64,000 nt of DNA from CAZFZT01 sp964523675 (GCA_964523675.1 CAZFZT010000005.1:1-64000), one strand, 5' to 3'. Shown: positions 38,703 through 48,057, counted from the stretch's first letter. Numbers and translations are program-made. The notes: generated by a model not told the origin, from the letters alone.

Positions 38703-41186
38703 TTACCCCCAATTCGCAAGGAGGATGAGCAGGTCTGCGACGCCGACGGCGTTGTCGCCATCGAGGTCGGCGGGGCAGTTGGGTGGGGTGGCGCAGTCGC
38801 CCCATGCGGCGAGCAGTTGCAGGAGGTCTTCCACGCCGACGCTGCCGTCACCGGTCAAGTCGCCGACCACTGCGGGATCGTCGCACTGCAACGCCGTAAG
38901 CTCGATGCGAACCTGATCAACCTGCCAGCCGCGGTAGTTGTTGAGAATGCCATCGACAGTGTCGAAATGCCATCGCAACGTATGTGTCTGGCCGGCCCAG
39001 GGCGTGGCATCGACCGAATACTCCACCCATTGCGGCGACTGCCCAAGAACTTGCTCGAAGCCCGTTCCGTTGACAGCAAAACGCGCGATGTCGTAGCTTG
39101 AACTGCTTTCCGTCTCCAGGTTGTAGCAGAACTTGAGTGCAATGGACTCACCGGGACCGGCCGCCGGGAACGTGATCGGTGCCGATTCAAGCGCGCCTTG
39201 ATTGACGCCGGAGTTGTAAGTGCAAGTCGTGCTTTGACCGTAATAGGCATACTGCACGCCGGAAGCGCACTGGCCCGCGACCGGGCAACTGCTTGAAAGG
39301 TGCCACAAACCGGACGCGGTCCAGCCGCTCGGCAAGCCGCCAGTGAACTCGTACTGATGCATCACATCGGTAACGAACTCGCCGACAAGCGCGGTAAAGA
39401 CGCTCTGGGGCGCCTGGCTGGGAAGCTTGCGCACCGTGCCTGCGTCGCCCTCGACCTGCACATAGAACTCAGCAACATTGCCGCAGGACGGCGGGGGCAA
39501 CGTCGCTTCATAGAGTGTTCCGCCGACGAAACTCAGCGGCGAGCTCTGAAACCCTTCGCCTTCGTAGCGATACATCAGCACTGCGCTGCCAGGCACCACG
39601 TTCTCCTTGATCTCGACAATCTCGACGGGGAATGAAACGGATACGCCGGGATTGAGCATGTTCGGAACGCCGTCCGGGAGCTTGAGGCCGATCGAACACT
39701 GCACCAACGCAGCGTTGACCGCAGCGTAGGCATCGATCATGCCCCAGCCGAAGGTATTGTCCTTGCCATCAGCGCCAACGTCATGTGCGGTGTCGTACAG
39801 GATTTGTTTGATGTCCTCAGGCGTGAGCGCATCGCATGCTTCAAGCATGAGGGCGGCTACGCCGTTGGCGTGTGGAACAGCCATGGAGGTGCCATCCTTG
39901 ACGCCGTATCCACCGCCTGAGACGGAGGAGCGCACATCTTCTCCGGGCGCAACGATGTCCGGCTTGGTGGCGGCTTGTCCTGTTTCAGTGCAGAGCGTTG
40001 GGCCAAGAGCAGAGAAGCTGGCGATCGGCCACTCCGGATTGTTGGCATTCACCGCGCCAACGGCCGAGGAACGATACTCATCGAGAGCGCGATCTGCCGG
40101 CCTGCGCAGACCGCTGCTGCCTTCGTTCCCGGCAGCGAAGAAGTGTGCGGTGCCTGCCGCTTCACCGTTGTCGATCCATGACCAAAACGTTTCATCACAC
40201 GCGGGATGACCATGGGCTGCCGTTGTTCCCCACGAGTTCGACGCCACGCGCGGCACTGCCCAGCCGTCGCCGGCATTTCCCGTGGGCGCGGCGAGCCACT
40301 GAAATGCTTCAATGGCGTCCGCAATGGTGTTGTCGATGCCGTCCCGATCGATCACTGCTGCGTGAATCCACTCCGCGCCGGGCGCCACGCCGATCTGATC
40401 GCCCGGAGCGCCGCCGAGCACTGTTCCCATCGTGTGTGTGCCATGAGAAGTGAAACTGAACTCCTGTGGCGAGGTGGTGCTCGTAACGGGGTCGAACCAG
40501 GCCCACCCGGGATTTCCTTGATAAGCAGGATCGTGGCCGCGCCAGCGCGACCCCACCGCTGGATGATTGCCATCAACGCCCGTATCGAGCGTTGCCACCA
40601 GAACGCCGGAACCGGTGAAGCCAATATCCCAGACTTCAGGCGCCTGGATGGCAATGAGCCCCGGTTCAGGACCGGCGCCAGCCAGGGGCCCCGCGCCCTG
40701 CGGGTTGTCTCCTTCTGCGCCTCGCACCACATCAACCGGATCAACCGGCGCGATCGACTCGATCGGCATGTTGTAATAGATGCTCATCACGCTGGGATGC
40801 TCGGCTAGTTCACGAAGGACCGCAGCCGGGGCATCGACACGGATGACATTGGCGATCCAGAACGCCTTGTATCGCGAAACCGAGCCGTTCTCGGCAAGTC
40901 GCTCAAGCTCTGCGATGAGCTGCGGCTGGGTGAGTGCTGCTGTTTCCTGCAGGTGGCGCACCACCTCAAGGTTCCGCTGGGCGTGGTCCGCCCGCTCCTC
41001 GGTGAGCGCCTGCTTGAGCGCGGCAACGTCGCCTTGATCCCAGAGATAGACAAGAGAGGAAATATGCTCAGCTGGCTCGGTGATCGCCATGACGTCAACG
41101 AGACCATGGTCGATTTCGCCGCCAGGTGCAGTGCCCACATGAGCGGCGAAGGTTGCGGCGACAGCGAGAACGTAATGCTTCTTCAT
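38703..41186 (-). CDS. Secreted subtilisin-like serine protease (S8) with C-terminal dockerin-type repeats
   Basis: 827 residues from ATG 41186 with a signal peptide (MKKHYVLAVAATFAAHVGTA). A propeptide-like region spans about 25-175. The catalytic triad lies at D201 (TLDTGVDG), H248 (SHGTHTMG) and S434 (DGTSMAVPHANG), with oxyanion Asn in AAGNEG (about 354). A jelly-roll-like domain with a Trp-rich face follows (about 600-760). The end has two dockerin-like calcium loops, GDLTGDGSVGVEDLLQLL and ADLDGDNAVGVADLLILL, typical of planctomycetes. An upstream start at 41276 would put 30 residues before the signal peptide. Confidence 0.93.
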   Translation of the reverse strand: MKKHYVLAVAATFAAHVGTAPGGEIDHGLVDVMAITEPAEHISSLVYLWDQGDVAALKQALTEERADHAQRNLEVVRHLQETAALTQPQLIAELERLAENGSVSRYKAFWIANVIRVDAPAAVLRELAEHPSVMSIYYNMPIESIAPVDPVDVVRGAEGDNPQGAGPLAGAGPEPGLIAIQAPEVWDIGFTGSGVLVATLDTGVDGNHPAVGSRWRGHDPAYQGNPGWAWFDPVTSTTSPQEFSFTSHGTHTMGTVLGGAPGDQIGVAPGAEWIHAAVIDRDGIDNTIADAIEAFQWLAAPTGNAGDGWAVPRVASNSWGTTAAHGHPACDETFWSWIDNGEAAGTAHFFAAGNEGSSGLRRPADRALDEYRSSAVGAVNANNPEWPIASFSALGPTLCTETGQAATKPDIVAPGEDVRSSVSGGGYGVKDGTSMAVPHANGVAALMLEACDALTPEDIKQILYDTAHDVGADGKDNTFGWGMIDAYAAVNAALVQCSIGLKLPDGVPNMLNPGVSVSFPVEIVEIKENVVPGSAVLMYRYEGEGFQSSPLSFVGGTLYEATLPPPSCGNVAEFYVQVEGDAGTVRKLPSQAPQSVFTALVGEFVTDVMHQYEFTGGLPSGWTASGLWHLSSSCPVAGQCASGVQYAYYGQSTTCTYNSGVNQGALESAPITFPAAGPGESIALKFCYNLETESSSSYDIARFAVNGTGFEQVLGQSPQWVEYSVDATPWAGQTHTLRWHFDTVDGILNNYRGWQVDQVRIELTALQCDDPAVVGDLTGDGSVGVEDLLQLLAAWGDCATPPNCPADLDGDNAVGVADLLILLANWG

Positions 41187-41379
41187 TGCAACGAATTCCT
41201 TGGCAGTGCGTGAGGGATGACCGAGCAGAGAGGCAATGCCACCCCCGATGGCCGGAAACGACCGTGACAGCAGCATACCTCATCATGCGCGCAATCTGCC
41301 CAGGGGCGAACAAAAACCGCTGTTTTCAGACAGATTCACCGTGTTCGACCGATACTCACGGCCGGGATTCAGCGGCTGA

Positions 41380-41385
41380 TATGAT
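41380..41385 (+). promoter_or_regulatory. -10-like TATGAT of holA
   Basis: TATGAT ends 7 nt (GCCCGCA) before ATG 41393. The box overlaps two earlier in-frame ATGs at 41381 and 41384. Confidence 0.35.
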
Positions 41386-41392
41386 GCCCGCA

Positions 41393-42457
41393 ATGGCGAA
41401 GTCCTCCTCCAGAAAGGCGTCCACGGCAAGGTTCGCGTACGAGCCGGCGACGATGCGCATTGTCGTGCTTGTGACGGAGGACGGCTTTCTTATGCGTGAA
41501 TACACACGCCAGATCGCTGATGCCTTGCGCGATGCCTTCGGCGAGATTGAGGAGTTCTCTTATGACGGCGGCTCGGCTGCGCTGGCGGATGTGCTGGATG
41601 AGTTGCGCAGCTACGGGCTGATTCAGCGGCACAAGCTGGTCATTCTTGAGAACGCGGACGAGTTTCTGAAAGAATCGAAGGACGATGATGACGCGGGCGC
41701 TCCCGGTTCGCGCCCCGGCCATCGGCAGGCGATGGAGCGATACGCAGCTGATCCTGTGGATCATGCGACGCTCTTGATGCGGGCGAGGACGTGGCGGGCG
41801 GGCAAAATCGACAAGGCGATCGCCAAGGTGGGCATGATCTTCAAAGCGGCGGCACTGGATGATGCAGCTGCTTCGGCGTGGGTGGTGAAGCGATGCAAGA
41901 AGCAATATGAATGTGAGATCAAGCCCGATGCGGCGGCGCTGCTTGTCGCGCAAGTCGGTGCGGAGCTGGGGCGACTGGATGTTGAACTTGGAAAGGTTGC
42001 CGCGTATGTCGGTACGGGCGGCGTGATTGAGCGATCGGTGGTCGGGGAGTTGGTGGGTCTTTCGCGCGAAGAGAAGGTCTGGGCCGTTCAAGGCGCGATT
42101 GCAAGCGGCGAGCCGCGCCTTGCCATGGCGAAGTTCGATGAGTTTCGGCCGATTGATTCCGGTACGCAGACGATGATTGCATGGTCGATCATGGACTTGA
42201 TGCGCAAGATTCACGCAGCGGGACGGCTGCTAGGGCAGGGCGAAAATCAATTCAGCGTCGCCAAGCGACTCAAACTCTGGGGCGATGCGCAGAACGCCAT
42301 CATCGGCGCGGCGCGACGAATGCGGCCTGAGGTCGCAGCCGACCTGCTTGACCGGGCGGTGCGGACGGATCAACACAACAAGAGCGGCGTGGGTAACCCG
42401 GTTCGATCTCTTGAAGCCCTCGCGGTCGAAATTGCCGATACAATCCGTAAGGGCTGA
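41393..42457 (+). CDS. holA: DNA polymerase III subunit delta
   Basis: Clamp-loader wrench that opens the beta clamp. About 354 residues with the delta-like order: MRIVVLVTEDGFLMREYTRQI at the start, a Walker-B-like KLVILENADEFL, and a C-terminal collar domain (SVVGELVGLSREEKVWAVQGAI and KLWGDAQNAIIGAARR). Similarity to HolA is clear but low, as is common in this fast-evolving family. Two upstream ATGs (41381, 41384) are alternatives. With dnaX at 12326, two clamp-loader genes are in the window. Confidence 0.8.
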   Translation: MAKSSSRKASTARFAYEPATMRIVVLVTEDGFLMREYTRQIADALRDAFGEIEEFSYDGGSAALADVLDELRSYGLIQRHKLVILENADEFLKESKDDDDAGAPGSRPGHRQAMERYAADPVDHATLLMRARTWRAGKIDKAIAKVGMIFKAAALDDAAASAWVVKRCKKQYECEIKPDAAALLVAQVGAELGRLDVELGKVAAYVGTGGVIERSVVGELVGLSREEKVWAVQGAIASGEPRLAMAKFDEFRPIDSGTQTMIAWSIMDLMRKIHAAGRLLGQGENQFSVAKRLKLWGDAQNAIIGAARRMRPEVAADLLDRAVRTDQHNKSGVGNPVRSLEALAVEIADTIRKG

Positions 42458-42539
42458 TTGCTTTGCCGCCGACGAGCGCGGCTTGGCATTTCCTTTGGCG
42501 CGGTCAGGACGGCCGTGCGCTCGATGCAGGAGGCAAGGT

Positions 42540-43763
42540 ATGAGCGAACGACTTCACAACAGGACCACACGGAGCGGGGGACTTGGAGCTTTGGCGGTTT
42601 GCGGCTGCACGCTTGCGCTGATCGGCTCATGCCAGGGGCCGCCGAAATCGGCAGGTTTCGATGATGTCGAAGTTGATCTCCAAGTCGAAATGGCAGCGGA
42701 GGAGCCGCCGCCGTCGAATGATCTCTCGGCGCTGACGCAGCGAGATGTCGATGCCTTTCTGGACATGCGCGAAAAGCATGCGGAGCGCGAGCGATTGGAA
42801 GCGGTTCCTTCCGGGCCGGAGATTCTTTGGAACGCGCCCCGGCAGACGCCGAAGCGGAGCAGCGAGCAGGGGACGCGCGCCACGCATGGATCGCTTCGCT
42901 CTTCACAAGAATCAAAGCCGCAGCTGCTTGCGACCGATGCGAAGTCACTGGACCCGGTTCAGGAAGCGGATGCCGCGGACGACGCTGATGACGAGCAGAT
43001 CGGGGATGATGGGGGGCGCAGCGTCTCCGCCATCGAGGCAGATCATCTGCGCAGCTTGCTCGTTGATCTGTCGAAGGAGTTGTATCGCGAAGCGTCGTAT
43101 GCAGATATGCCGCTGCGCGAACTGCTGCTGATTGCCGCGACCACGCTGGTGAGCCCGGATCGCGCGCTCGTTCCGGATGCCATTCCCGGCTTGACCAGCC
43201 GCGAACGCGAGTTGCTTGCGCATTTTCAATCGTTTTTCATTGAACTTGGGAAAAAGCTAGATGGCTCGCGCAATGCGGATGAGGTGTTGCAGCAGGAGAT
43301 CGAAGCGCTTCGCGAACTGCTCGTGAACGAGCCGCGTCTTGAACTGGGTACATTGGCTCTCTGCACGCGCGTGGGCGGCTTCGGCGACTACACGCCGTTC
43401 AAGAAAAACTCGTTCCTCGCGCACTCGGAGCAGCAGGCCATCGTGTACATCGAGATTGCCGGTTTCACCAGTGAGCTCAATTCAAAGAATGAATGGGTGA
43501 CGGAGCTGTCACAGCAACTGATTATCTACAGTGAAAGCGACGGCATCCCGGTGTGGCGGGAAGATTGGCAAAGCGCGGTGGATGTTTCGCGCAACAGGCG
43601 CAATGACTTCTTCGTTGTGCAGATCATCACGCTGCCCAAGGCCCTTTCCGTGGGTCGATATCACCTGAAGGTGCGTGTGCGGGATGAGAAGTCGAAGGCG
43701 GAGGCCGAGGGTGCGATCAACTTTGAAATGGTGGCCGACGCTCGCATGGCGACCGGCGGGTAA
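42540..43763 (+). CDS. Lipoprotein, function unknown
   Basis: 407 residues from ATG 42540, preceded by AGGAGG at about 8 nt. The signal peptide ends in a lipobox (LALIGSCQG, Cys about residue 30). A long acidic, low-complexity part follows (about 40-165; ADAADDADDEQIGDDGG), then a folded C-terminal half with a conserved-looking CTRVGGFGDYTPF and alternating strands (EQQAIVYIEIAGF, VGRYHLKVRVRD). It is exported and probably outer-membrane anchored. No family recognised. Confidence 0.7.
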   Translation: MSERLHNRTTRSGGLGALAVCGCTLALIGSCQGPPKSAGFDDVEVDLQVEMAAEEPPPSNDLSALTQRDVDAFLDMREKHAERERLEAVPSGPEILWNAPRQTPKRSSEQGTRATHGSLRSSQESKPQLLATDAKSLDPVQEADAADDADDEQIGDDGGRSVSAIEADHLRSLLVDLSKELYREASYADMPLRELLLIAATTLVSPDRALVPDAIPGLTSRERELLAHFQSFFIELGKKLDGSRNADEVLQQEIEALRELLVNEPRLELGTLALCTRVGGFGDYTPFKKNSFLAHSEQQAIVYIEIAGFTSELNSKNEWVTELSQQLIIYSESDGIPVWREDWQSAVDVSRNRRNDFFVVQIITLPKALSVGRYHLKVRVRDEKSKAEAEGAINFEMVADARMATGG

Positions 43764-44047
43764 GGATTGCCATGGCGGCGGGATGCTGTGGATGCTGCGA
43801 GGCCTGCCAGCGCCTTTGCCGCGAAAGGATGGTAGTCGGAAATTGCCCATGCGGCCGGCAATCATCCGGCCGTGCAGGAAGCGCATGTGTTGCTCGGGTG
43901 TCTGGGAGCCGGTCGCGCATCGCTCCGGAATCTCACAGATGTTCCCGTGGGTCGGCGAACTCGATCAGCGAGCGGCGGTGGCGGATAACGTGGTGAAATC
44001 CGGGTAACCTACAGCGATCACTCACATAACCACAGGAGGTCTTGTTC
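43764..44047 (+). other. 284-bp intergenic region
   Basis: Nothing confidently functional. A short cysteine-dense frame starting at 43772 (MAAGCCGCCEACQRLC...) loses that character after 30 residues, so I do not call it. GAGG-type Shine-Dalgarno for the next gene is at 44034-44039. Confidence 0.4.
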
Positions 44048-44740
44048 ATGAAGTTCAATCGATCGACATCACTAACCGTGTTCATTGCGGCAGCGGCGAT
44101 CTTCGCTGCGGCTGCCGGCCTTGCGCAGGACGAACGCCGCAAGGAAGAGAAGCCGAAGACGCTGACGCTTGATGTGTACGCACTGGAGACATGTCCGATT
44201 TCCGGCAGGAAGCTGGGCGACGACGCCGTGGTCAAGAAGATTGACGGCCGAGAGGTGCGCTTCTGCTGCCGCGGCTGTGCCGGCGCGTTCGAAGATGAGA
44301 AGGAGAAGTACTTCAAGGAGATCGACGAGAAACTCATCAAGCAGCAGAAGCCGCACTATCCACTGGAGAAGTGCGTTGTCGCTGGTCGAGCGCTCGAGGA
44401 TGCGGAGGATCCGCAGGACGTGATTCATCAGGGCCGGCTCGTGCGCTTGTGTTGCCCGCGCTGTGTCGAGCGGTTCAAGAACGACCCGGATCGCTACATT
44501 GCCAAGTTGGACGAAGCCATCATCAAGCAGCAGCGCGAGAGCTACCCGCTCAAGAACTGTGTGATCGGCGGCCCGCTTGGTTCGATGGGCAAGCCCGCAG
44601 AGGTGATCGTCGGCGGCACGCTGGTGCGCTTCTGCTGCGCCGGTTGCGAAAGTGGCTTCAAGAAGAACCCGGCCAAGCACCTCGCGACGATTCACGAGGC
44701 GTGGAAGAAGAAGCACGAGGACGCGGAAAAGAAGGATTGA
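44048..44740 (+). CDS. Exported protein with three TRASH/YHS-like metal-binding repeats
   Basis: 230 residues from ATG 44048 (AGGAGG at 8-nt spacing), with a signal peptide (TSLTVFIAAAAIFAAAAGLA). Three similar repeats follow, each with an early cysteine and a late C-C-x-x-C: TCPISGRK...RFCCRGC, KCVVAGRA...RLCCPRC, NCVIGGPL...RFCCAGC, separated by a YPLKN/HYPLEKC turn and a Lys-rich helix. This is the TRASH pattern associated with copper or other heavy-metal sensing or delivery. It is a periplasmic metal binder rather than a membrane pump. An intrinsic terminator follows. Confidence 0.75.
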   Translation: MKFNRSTSLTVFIAAAAIFAAAAGLAQDERRKEEKPKTLTLDVYALETCPISGRKLGDDAVVKKIDGREVRFCCRGCAGAFEDEKEKYFKEIDEKLIKQQKPHYPLEKCVVAGRALEDAEDPQDVIHQGRLVRLCCPRCVERFKNDPDRYIAKLDEAIIKQQRESYPLKNCVIGGPLGSMGKPAEVIVGGTLVRFCCAGCESGFKKNPAKHLATIHEAWKKKHEDAEKKD

Positions 44741-44759
44741 ATTGCAACAACTGTTTTGC

Positions 44760-44794
44760 GGCGGCCCGATGGAAGTCGGACCGTCGCCTTTTTT
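44760..44794 (+). terminator. Intrinsic terminator of the TRASH-repeat gene
   Basis: GGCGGCCCGA (44760-44769) pairs with TCGG...CGTCGCC (44776-44788) with one bulge, followed by six T (44789-44794). It ends 54 bp after the stop codon. Confidence 0.8.
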
Positions 44795-44914
44795 GTCCGC
44801 GCCTCGATCGCGAGACACCAGGCGCGGGCCGGCAATTGGCGGCACAACCCCCGGCGGAGCCGGGCCTAACGGTTTTGTGCTTATGCCGTCATTGATGCCC
44901 GTACAAGAACCATT

Positions 44915-44937
44915 CGCCCCCGGCTCTGCCGGGGGCG
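44915..44937. terminator. Strong hairpin between convergent genes
   Basis: CGCCCCCGGC-TCT-GCCGGGGGCG is a perfect 10-bp stem with a 3-nt loop. It lies 20 bp beyond the cysK stop, so it probably ends the cysK transcript. A weaker CCCGGC-GGA-GCCGGG hairpin sits at 44850-44864. Confidence 0.6.
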
Positions 44938-44956
44938 ATTTGAAATCACACGTCGA

Positions 44957-45901
44957 TTACTTCCACAACCCTTCGAACATCGGCGTCGAAAGGTAGCGCT
45001 CGCCGAATGACGCGGCGATGGTGACGATGCGCTTGCCTTTGTTTTCGGGGCGCGCCGCGACTCGGACGGCGGCGCAGGCGTTCGCGCCGGTGGAGATGCC
45101 GCAGAAGATGCCTTCTTCGCGCGCGAGTTTGCGGGCCCATTCGTAGGCATCTTCGTTCGTGACGGTCTCCACACCGTTCAGGAGTTCGGTGTCGAGATTG
45201 CGCGGGATGAAGCCGGCTCCAAGTCCCTGGATTTTGTGCGGAGCCGGCCGGCCGCCTGAGATGACCGGTGAAGCGGCGGGTTCGACGGCGACGGCCTCGA
45301 AGTTCGGATTGCGCTCTTGCGTTCGGATGTAGCGCGTCACGCCGGTGATGGTGCCGCCGGTGCCGACGCCTGCGACGAGCATGTCGACGTTGCCGCCGGT
45401 GTCTTCCCAGATTTCCGGCCCGGTGGTTTTCTCGTGGATGGCGGGATTTGCCGGATTGTCGAACTGCTGCGGCATCCACGCGCCGGAATTCTCGTCGACG
45501 AGTTGCTGAGCCCTGGCGACAGCGCCGGGCATGCCTTCAGCGGCGGGGGTGAGGACGAGTTCAGCACCCAAGGCGCGCAGAAGGACGCGGCGCTCCATGG
45601 ACATTGATTCGGGCATGGTAAGCATGAGCCGGTAGCCGCGGCAGGCGCAGACGAAGGCGAGCGCGATGCCGGTGTTGCCGGACGTGGGCTCGATGATGAG
45701 TGTGTCTTTATTGATCTTGCCATCGCGTTCGGCTGCGGAGATCATGGCTTCTGCGATGCGATCCTTGACCGAGGCCATCGGGTTGAAGAACTCGAGCTTG
45801 AGAAAGACTTCGGCATTGTCATTGGGGACGCACTTCAACTTCACCATTGGCGTGTTGAAGACGGTCTCGACGATGGTGTTGTACGTCTTATTGTGAGACA
45901 T
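44957..45901 (-). CDS. cysK: Cysteine synthase (O-acetylserine thiol-lyase)
   Basis: PLP enzyme that makes cysteine from O-acetylserine and sulphide. 314 residues, normal length. PLP lysine in NPMASVKDRIAEAM, the phosphate-binding PTSGNTGIALAF and GVGTGGTITGV, and the late EEGIFCGISTGAN. AAGGAG precedes ATG 45901 by 8 nt. It is divergent from cysE, so both steps of cysteine synthesis are coupled in one locus. Confidence 0.96.
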   Translation of the reverse strand: MSHNKTYNTIVETVFNTPMVKLKCVPNDNAEVFLKLEFFNPMASVKDRIAEAMISAAERDGKINKDTLIIEPTSGNTGIALAFVCACRGYRLMLTMPESMSMERRVLLRALGAELVLTPAAEGMPGAVARAQQLVDENSGAWMPQQFDNPANPAIHEKTTGPEIWEDTGGNVDMLVAGVGTGGTITGVTRYIRTQERNPNFEAVAVEPAASPVISGGRPAPHKIQGLGAGFIPRNLDTELLNGVETVTNEDAYEWARKLAREEGIFCGISTGANACAAVRVAARPENKGKRIVTIAASFGERYLSTPMFEGLWK

Positions 45902-46010
45902 GCGTGTCGCTCCTTGATCGTCGCCCGGGTCGATTGAATCTGGACAGTTGGGGTCGCGTGTGTTCTGGTCGAGTTTTCCAGCGAGATAGTACCATGATCG
46001 GGCGTACCGC

Positions 46011-46016
46011 TACGAT
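46011..46016 (+). promoter_or_regulatory. -10-like TACGAT of cysE
   Basis: TACGAT ends 9 nt (ACATTTGCG) before ATG 46026. Confidence 0.45.
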
Positions 46017-46025
46017 ACATTTGCG

Positions 46026-47030
46026 ATGAGCGCGACACAACCCCAGATCGATGCAGATTCATTGGAGCGTGCGGGAGCGGCCGAGGGGCTGCCGCAGCAG
46101 ACGATTGCGCGGGCCGGGCAGCGCGTGCTTGCCTCGATCGAGGCGGACGCGCGGACGCGGCATGTGTCGGGGTCGCCGCTGCCGGAGCGTGAAGAGGTGC
46201 TGCGCCTATTGAAGGTGCTCTTTGGCGTGGTTTTCCCGGGTTTCTATGGGCCGAAGAACCTGACTGAGGAATTGCTGCGCGGGCACGTGATGGGGGTGCT
46301 GGAGGATGTGGGGTCGTCGTTGCTGGAGCAAATCGCGAGAGCGCTGCGATATGAGCGGCATATGCGCGATGCGCGTGAGGTGGAGGGGAGCAGTGATGCC
46401 GGCGCGCGCGCGGAGCAGATCACGACCGCATTTCTGATGGCCCTGCCGGAGATTCGGCGGCTGCTGAGTCTCGATGTGCAGGCGGCATTCGACGGCGATC
46501 CGGCGGCGCGGCACACGGATGAAATCATCTTCTGCTATGGAGGTTTGCGCGCGCTCGCCATCCATCGCATCGCGCACGAGTTGTACCGGCTGGAAGTGCC
46601 GCTTATCCCTCGTATCATGGCGGAACACGCGCACAGCGTGACGGGAATCGACATTCATCCCGGTGCGCGCATTGGCAACTCGTTCTTCATCGATCACGGC
46701 ACGGGTGTCGTCATCGGCGAGACGACGGTCATCGGCGCGCACTGCAAGGTGTACCAGGGCGTCACGCTTGGCGCCAAGAGCTTTCCAAAGGACGAAGGCG
46801 GTGAGTACATGCGCGGCGTGAAACGCCATCCCACCCTGGAGGATTTCGTTGTCGTGTATGCCGGTGCGACGATCCTCGGGGGTGATACGGTCATCGGCGC
46901 GGGTTCCGTCATCAACGGCGGCGTGTTCGTGACGAGTTCCGTACCAGCCGGTCACGTCGTTCGCGCGCCGAAACTTGACGTCACGCTGCGCAGCAACCCG
47001 GAGATGCCGCCGGGGATGTACAGCATCTAA
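46026..47030 (+). CDS. cysE: Serine O-acetyltransferase (EpsC/CysE type)
   Basis: Acetylates serine to O-acetylserine, the substrate of the neighbouring CysK. 334 residues, with a helical N-terminal half and a left-handed beta-helix of hexapeptide repeats from about residue 195. Catalytic motifs are DIHPGARIG and FIDHGTGVVIGETTVIG, then GAGATILGGDTVIGAGSVI. The C-terminus ends PPGMYSI, close to the DPGMYI-type tail that inserts into CysK in the cysteine synthase complex. The N-terminal extension (about 70 residues) is longer than E. coli CysE. Confidence 0.95.
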   Translation: MSATQPQIDADSLERAGAAEGLPQQTIARAGQRVLASIEADARTRHVSGSPLPEREEVLRLLKVLFGVVFPGFYGPKNLTEELLRGHVMGVLEDVGSSLLEQIARALRYERHMRDAREVEGSSDAGARAEQITTAFLMALPEIRRLLSLDVQAAFDGDPAARHTDEIIFCYGGLRALAIHRIAHELYRLEVPLIPRIMAEHAHSVTGIDIHPGARIGNSFFIDHGTGVVIGETTVIGAHCKVYQGVTLGAKSFPKDEGGEYMRGVKRHPTLEDFVVVYAGATILGGDTVIGAGSVINGGVFVTSSVPAGHVVRAPKLDVTLRSNPEMPPGMYSI

Positions 47031-47088
47031 TGAACGCCGGGCCCCCATAAGGAAGGCCCGGCGTCGTTTGGCGAGATTCAAGAACCCG

Positions 47089-47460
47089 TTACGAGTTCAT
47101 CGCAGCGCAGCAGCCGCAACCGGCGGCAGCGCAGCCCTCGCAATCGCCGGCCTCGCAGCCCGCGCACTTGCCTTCCACGCAGTCTGCACACGCTGCGGCG
47201 CATGCACTGTCGCTGGTGCAGCATGCGGCCGCTTCCTTTTCGCAGCCGCAGTTCTGGCAGCAGTCCGCTGCATCGCAGGTTGGGCAGTCGTTGCAGCAGA
47301 CGCCTTCATCGCAACATGCCATATCACACGGGCAGTCGCACGCAGCTGAGCTGCAGCAGCCGCCCAGAACGCCGGGAGAAAACGTGGCGGATGTGGTTGT
47401 ACAACCGATGGCGAAGACGCTGATCAGAAGAACGCTCAGTGTTGAAAGAACAGTATTCAT
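47089..47460 (-). CDS. Cysteine-rich lipoprotein (28 Cys), metallothionein-like
   Basis: 123 residues from ATG 47460, preceded by GGAGTAG. Signal peptide with lipobox (SVFAIGC, Cys20). The mature part of about 104 residues has 28 cysteines, mostly CC, CxC and CxxC (CCSSAACDCPCDMACC, CCNDCPTCDAADCC). Between them are mainly Ala, Gly, Asp and Glu, giving an acidic, metal-binding character. It is neither a typical bacterial metallothionein (SmtA type) nor a knottin. It is the downstream member of a cysteine-rich pair with 47551, next to cysE. A metal-storage or redox role is inference. Confidence 0.75.
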   Translation of the reverse strand: MNTVLSTLSVLLISVFAIGCTTTSATFSPGVLGGCCSSAACDCPCDMACCDEGVCCNDCPTCDAADCCQNCGCEKEAAACCTSDSACAAACADCVEGKCAGCEAGDCEGCAAAGCGCCAAMNS

Positions 47461-47550
47461 GGAATCTACTCCAGTTGAAGTTCGGAAAAATTGCAAAACG
47501 ATTGCACCGGGCGCGCAGTACAAGCGCACACCGGAACTGGAGTCTTCAAA

Positions 47551-47973
47551 TCATTCCCGCCACTCGCAGAAGATGGCCAGCCGCCTGCCGATCGGCAGGG
47601 GGGGCGGCGGATGCAGGCGCAGTTCTTGAACGAATTCGGCAGGCCGCTCGCATTGCAGATGCGAAGTCGGTGGAAGGGCGACAAGCGTGCTGTCGAGATT
47701 CTCTGTCGATGTCGGCAGGCCTTCGACGGGCTTATCTGAATCAGGCGCGCCGCCTACGCAGCATTCGCAGTCGCCTTGGCAAAGAGATGACGACAGGGCG
47801 CAGCACCGGGATGCGTGCTGCTCGTCCGCTTTCCTGGAGCAACACGACGTGGAGCTTCGCAGCGCAGCGCAGCAGCCACCGGCCTCGCATTTCTCAGCGC
47901 TTGCGCAGCAGGGAAACGCGCCGCCGAGTTGGACGACCACAGCAAAAGCGAGAATGAGCCGCGTCAGGAGCAT
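47551..47973 (-). CDS. Exported cysteine-rich protein
   Basis: 140 residues with a signal peptide (LLTRLILAFAVVVQLGGAFP) followed by a cysteine-dense segment (CCASAEKCEAGGCC, SCCSRKADEQHASRCC, CQGDCECCVGG; 13 Cys in about 60 residues). The C-terminal half is ordinary with two late cysteines and a Pro-rich stretch (LRLHPPPPLPIGRR). It is upstream of the cysteine-rich lipoprotein in the same direction with a 90-bp gap, so the two may form an operon. It could be a copper or redox protein; no family recognised. Confidence 0.6.
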   Translation of the reverse strand: MLLTRLILAFAVVVQLGGAFPCCASAEKCEAGGCCAALRSSTSCCSRKADEQHASRCCALSSSLCQGDCECCVGGAPDSDKPVEGLPTSTENLDSTLVALPPTSHLQCERPAEFVQELRLHPPPPLPIGRRLAIFCEWRE

Positions 47974-48057
47974 TGCTCTGCTTCAATTGTGCATCAGAAC
48001 ACAGCTTCGTCAAGTCACCCAGCCAGTGCCAACGTAAATCAATGAGTCACTAGCCGC

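Noticed and set aside
41187..41380. Possible riboswitch upstream of holA
   Set aside because: No conserved aptamer motif could be identified; divergent promoters explain the gap.
43772..43996. Short frame starting with a cysteine-rich stretch (MAAGCCGCCEACQRLC)
   Set aside because: The cysteine pattern stops after about 30 residues, no Shine-Dalgarno or TANNNT box is present, and other frames are equally open.
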